Made by a program: the position numbers and the translations under genes. Below the pieces are notes generated by a model. That model ran no database searches, was not told the origin of the DNA, and saw nothing but the letters and a program-made list of their open reading frames with translations. Shown here piece after piece: positions 5,664 to 8,746 of a stretch of DNA of 8,746 bases. Within the stretch, counting starts at the first letter, position 1. Each line of letters begins with the position of its first letter. The stretch is from Bacteroidales bacterium (lineage in GTDB: Bacteria > Bacteroidota > Bacteroidia > Bacteroidales > UBA932): the NCBI GenBank assembly GCA_017538685.1, contig JAFYIK010000054.1, positions 1-8,746 of the forward strand, given 5' to 3'.

Positions 5664-8443
5664 CGTATGTACTGTGCTGTGAAAGTGTCTGTCTTTGCCA
5701 AATCTTCCGGCGTGCCCGCGAACACCACCTCGCCACCGCGCTCACCTGCGTCAGGGCCGAGGTCGATCACCCAGTCCGCCGCCTTAATCACGTCCGTGTT
5801 GTGCTCCACCACCAGCACGCTGTGGCCACGCTCCAGCAGGGCGTCGAAGGCCTTGAGCAGGCGCTCCACGTCGCTGAAATGCAGACCTGTGGTGGGTTCG
5901 TCGAATATAAACATTATTTTTTCGCGGCCGCTGCGCTCGCGGCTCATCGCGAGGAAGTATGCAAGTTTTATGCGCTGGCTCTCACCGCCGGAAAGGGTGG
6001 AGCTGCTCTGGGCCAGTTTGAGGTACTCAAGTCCCACATCCACAAGCGGTTGCAGCTTCACGGCGATTTCTTTCGCCTCGGGTTCCGGCCCATCGGAGAA
6101 GAACTGTATCGCTTCCGAGACGCTCATATTCAGTATGTCGTCCACGTTCTTCCCGCGGTAGCGCACCTCGAGTATTTCGGGCTTGAAACGCTTGCCTCCG
6201 CAGGACTCGCAGACCATAGTCACATCCGACATAAACTGCATCTCGATCGTGACCACTCCCTCTCCCTGGCACTCCGGGCAGCGGCCGCCTTCCTGGTTGA
6301 ACGAGAAAAACGACGGGCCGAAGCCTGAGACCTTCGCATACTGCTGGTCGGAGAGGAGCTTGCGTATGAGATCGTAGACCTTCAGGTAGGTCACCGGATT
6401 CGAGCGGGAGCTCTTGCCTATGGGGTTCTGGTCCACGTACTCCACGCGGTTGATGCGGTCCAGGTTGCCGGCCAGGCCCTTGAATGCTCCGGGAGGGTCG
6501 CCGGCTTCGTTGATGTGGCGGTAGAGCGCAGGATAGAAGATATCGCCCACGAGCGTGGACTTGCCCGAACCGGACACGCCGCTGACGACGGTCAGCACGC
6601 CCAGCGGGATCTGCACGTCGATGGTCTTGAGGTTGTGCTCCATAGCGCCCTGCACCGTGATGGAGTAGTTCCAGAGGCGCTTCTGCCGGACATAGCGGTT
6701 CCTGCGGCCGCTGAGGTACTGCAGAGTGAGGGAGCGGGCGAACGTTTCTTCCGGCAGCGCATCCGAATACTTGCCCTCGAAGACTATCTCGCCTCCGCGG
6801 GAGCCGGCAAGCGGGCCCATATCGATAAGCACGTCCGCGGCGCGTATGATTTCTTCGTCGTGCTCGACCACTATCACCGTGTTGCCGAGGTCGCGGAGGC
6901 GTTTCATCACGCCGATAAGGCGCTCGGTGTCGCGGGGATGCAGGCCGATCGAGGGTTCGTCGAGTATGTACATAGAGCCCACGAGAGAGCTGCCGAGGGC
7001 GGTCACGAGGTTCACCCTCTGGCTTTCGCCGCCGGAGAGCGTGTTCATCGAGCGGCTGAGCGTAAGGTAGCCCAGGCCCACGTCCTCCAGGCACTGCAGG
7101 CGGTTCAGGACCTCGAATATGGGCTCTTCCACCACAGCCCTGTCTTCCTGGCTTAATTCTATGTTCTTGAAGGCCTGGATGCTCTGCTCCACCGTCATCG
7201 AGAGATAATCGTGGATGGTGCGGTCTGCGACCTTCACGTACAGGGCCTCCGGGCGGAGGCGGCTTCCGTGGCAGGAATGGCAGACCGTCTTGCCGCTGAA
7301 GCGGCTGAGCATATATTTATACTGAATTTTGTAGCGCTGGGTCTCCACCCAGGCGAAGAATTCGTTTATGCCTATCAGGCGCTCCGGGTCGGTGTCGTAA
7401 CTGTCTCCGGGCTTCGGAGGATCGCCGTCCCAGATAAGACGTTTGGTGCGCTCGTCGAGCTTCAGATAGGGGGTGAAGATGTCTATTCCGTACTTGCCGG
7501 AGAGCTCTATCATATGGTCTTTGAACCAGACCATTTTGTCTCCGCGCCAGCAAGCTATCGCCCCGTCGTAGATGCTCTTTGTCTTGTCCGGAATCACGAG
7601 ATCCTCGCTTATGCCGATTATCTTTCCGAGTCCGCCGCACACGGGGCAGGCTCCGAGCGGGCTGTTGAAGCTGAACAGGAATTCATCCGGCCGGCGGAAC
7701 TTGATGCCGTCCAGCTCGAAGCGCTCGGAGAAGACCTTCTCCCCCGCTTCGAGAGCGACGGACATCTCTCCTCCGCCGGCCTTGAACGCATCGCCGACCG
7801 ACGAGATAATCCTCGCGCGGTCAGAACGGTCCATAAACCTGTCTACCAGCAGCTTCGCGCCTTCCGGCATCTCTCCGCCCTGAAGGACGTCGTCTATCTT
7901 CACGGGCTTGCCTTGCACAAGCAGCCTGCTGAAACCGTCTTCCTTCAGGCCGAGCAAGGCGGACACCCAGTCCTCGCCCCAGTTGATGGGTGCGAGTATG
8001 AGCACCGTTCCTTCGACCGTGTCCAGATATTTCAGCACGTCCGCCACAGAGTCGGCGTGGACCAGACCGCCCGAAACGGGGCTGTATGTCTTGCCTATGC
8101 GGGCGAAAATCAGGCGCAGGAAATCATATATTTCGGTGGTGGTCGCCACGGTGGAGCGCGGATTCTTCACGCTCACTTTCTGTTCGATGGCGATTGCCGG
8201 AGGCACGCCCTCTATCGATTCCACGTCCGGCTTGCTCATCCTTCCGAGGAACTGGCGGGCGTAGGACGAAAGGCTCTGGGCGAAGCGCCTCTGGCCTTCC
8301 GCGAAAAGAGTATCGAATGCAAGGGAAGATTTTCCGGATCCGGACACGCCGGTCACTACCACGATCTTGTCTCGCGGTATCTCCGCCGTCACATGCTTTA
8401 GGTTGTTGACGGTGGCGTTCCGGATTATTATCTTCTCTTCCAT
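5660..8443 (-). CDS. uvrA: Excinuclease ABC subunit A (UvrA), Bacteroidota-type
   Basis: DNA damage-sensing ATPase of nucleotide excision repair, which with UvrB locates bulky lesions. The 927 residues match the normal UvrA length (about 940). It has two ABC ATPase halves: Walker A GVSGSGKS at 32-39 and 622-629, signature LSGGE at 469-473 and 817-821, Walker B DEP at 495-497 and 848-850, and H-loop VVEH after each. The C-terminal zinc finger is intact: Cys722, Cys725, Cys745, Cys748 with spacing C-X2-C-X19-C-X2-C. CxxC pairs at 266/269 and 388/391 are present, but the CxxC pair that precedes the first of these in E. coli UvrA (CPIC near its residue 253) is absent here; the place reads RFELDG. 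The region around 130 has SPVSG in place of the CPxCG found in many UvrAs. I recall both traits from Bacteroidota UvrAs, several of which carry more than one paralogue. Start ATG at 8443 lies inside the murQ 3' end; no Shine-Dalgarno is visible. The 3' end overlaps the Stealth gene. Confidence 0.95.
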   Translation of the reverse strand: MEEKIIIRNATVNNLKHVTAEIPRDKIVVVTGVSGSGKSSLAFDTLFAEGQRRFAQSLSSYARQFLGRMSKPDVESIEGVPPAIAIEQKVSVKNPRSTVATTTEIYDFLRLIFARIGKTYSPVSGGLVHADSVADVLKYLDTVEGTVLILAPINWGEDWVSALLGLKEDGFSRLLVQGKPVKIDDVLQGGEMPEGAKLLVDRFMDRSDRARIISSVGDAFKAGGGEMSVALEAGEKVFSERFELDGIKFRRPDEFLFSFNSPLGACPVCGGLGKIIGISEDLVIPDKTKSIYDGAIACWRGDKMVWFKDHMIELSGKYGIDIFTPYLKLDERTKRLIWDGDPPKPGDSYDTDPERLIGINEFFAWVETQRYKIQYKYMLSRFSGKTVCHSCHGSRLRPEALYVKVADRTIHDYLSMTVEQSIQAFKNIELSQEDRAVVEEPIFEVLNRLQCLEDVGLGYLTLSRSMNTLSGGESQRVNLVTALGSSLVGSMYILDEPSIGLHPRDTERLIGVMKRLRDLGNTVIVVEHDEEIIRAADVLIDMGPLAGSRGGEIVFEGKYSDALPEETFARSLTLQYLSGRRNRYVRQKRLWNYSITVQGAMEHNLKTIDVQIPLGVLTVVSGVSGSGKSTLVGDIFYPALYRHINEAGDPPGAFKGLAGNLDRINRVEYVDQNPIGKSSRSNPVTYLKVYDLIRKLLSDQQYAKVSGFGPSFFSFNQEGGRCPECQGEGVVTIEMQFMSDVTMVCESCGGKRFKPEILEVRYRGKNVDDILNMSVSEAIQFFSDGPEPEAKEIAVKLQPLVDVGLEYLKLAQSSSTLSGGESQRIKLAYFLAMSRERSGREKIMFIFDEPTTGLHFSDVERLLKAFDALLERGHSVLVVEHNTDVIKAADWVIDLGPDAGERGGEVVFAGTPEDLAKTDTFTAQYIR

Positions 8444-8746
8444 TTATCCACAGCATCGCGCACTGAGCCATGCTTCAGGAGCAGCTCGCGCGCGGTTTCG
8501 TAGTCTGATATTCCGGTCTCCTCCATCACCATTCTGGTTCCGCGGTCCACCAACTTGTTGTTTGCAAGCCGCATATCTATCATCTTGTTTCCGCGGACGT
8601 GGCCCATCCTGATCATCACGGAAGTGGAGATCATATTGAGTATCATTTTCTGGGCAGTGCCGGCCTTCATGCGCGTGCTGCCGGTGACAAATTCCGGTCC
8701 CACCACCGCCACTATCGGAATCTCGGCCGCTTCGGCCACTGCCGCA
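8428..8746 (-). CDS. murQ: N-acetylmuramic acid 6-phosphate etherase, C-terminal part (5' end cut)
   Basis: Last third of MurQ, a cytoplasmic SIS-fold lyase that removes the lactyl ether from MurNAc-6-phosphate to give GlcNAc-6-phosphate and D-lactate in peptidoglycan recycling. The reading frame is open to the window edge; a GTG at 8739 is an internal Val codon rather than a start, since the family is about 270-305 residues and only about 106 are here. The diagnostic family signature is clear, from VGPEFVTG through [11 protein letters not shown], followed by [12 protein letters not shown] and the conserved KLVDRGTRM helix. The small C-terminal helical domain ends in [15 protein letters not shown], as usual. 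Catalytic glutamates lie upstream of the window. The TAA at 8428-8430 lies 16 bases inside the following uvrA gene, so the two are co-transcribed at least in part by geometry. Confident family call. Confidence 0.93.
   Translation of the reverse strand, partial: AAVAEAAEIPIVAVVGPEFVTGSTRMKAGTAQKMILNMISTSVMIRMGHVRGNKMIDMRLANNKLVDRGTRMVMEETGISDYETARELLLKHGSVRDAVDKWKRR

Noticed and set aside
6571..8350. Repeated CGGACACGCC near 6571 and 8341
   Set aside because: Both are the codons for the Walker A motifs of the two UvrA ATPase halves, so the repeat is protein-level homology.
7211..8401. Long open frame (396 codons) on the + strand opposite uvrA
   Set aside because: It lies wholly antisense to a clear UvrA with all motifs intact; the translation shows no recognisable family and is explained by codon bias in GC-rich DNA.
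8737..8739. GTG as the start of a short independent protein at the right edge
   Set aside because: The frame continues past the window end and the residues are the C-terminal third of MurQ, so the GTG is an internal valine.

Overview
The window is 8.7 kb of GC-rich DNA (about 55-60 % G+C by eye) packed edge to edge with eight genes. The first and last run off the ends. It looks like a chromosomal segment of a Bacteroidota bacterium. The UvrA has the cysteine-poor UvrB-binding region and the 'SPVSG' variant that I recall from Bacteroidota, and none of the in-window start codons I inspected has a convincing Shine-Dalgarno sequence, which is also common in that phylum. This assignment is from memory of family sequences. 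Genus is not resolved; an uncultured gut Bacteroidales is my best guess.

Left half, + strand (1-3990): the C-terminal two thirds of a YtcJ-like amidohydrolase, then a fused LicC-LicA protein (phosphocholine cytidylyltransferase plus choline kinase), then two different LicD-family phosphotransferases. The last three make up a complete choline to phosphocholine to CDP-choline to glycan-bound phosphocholine route, apart from choline uptake: no LicB-type transporter is present. All four genes are joined by 1- or 4-nt stop/start overlaps.

Right half, - strand (8746-3985): the C-terminal end of MurQ (MurNAc-6-phosphate etherase, peptidoglycan recycling), UvrA (nucleotide excision repair), a Stealth-family sugar-phosphate transferase and a GT2 glycosyltransferase. 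These also overlap each other by 16, 4 and 4 nt and read as one operon. The two operons converge and their last genes overlap by 6 nt, so the window has no intergenic DNA at all.

The biological theme in the middle (996-5663) is decoration of a surface glycan with phosphodiester-linked groups: phosphocholine by LicD enzymes from one strand, and probably sugar-1-phosphate by the Stealth enzyme, assisted by the GT2 enzyme, from the other. I see no RNA gene, mobile element, CRISPR array, tandem repeat or clear promoter or terminator. The individual families are known. What merits attention is their combination, the licCA fusion in this context, the unusual first LicD, and the coupling of these genes to an amidohydrolase on one side and to uvrA on the other.
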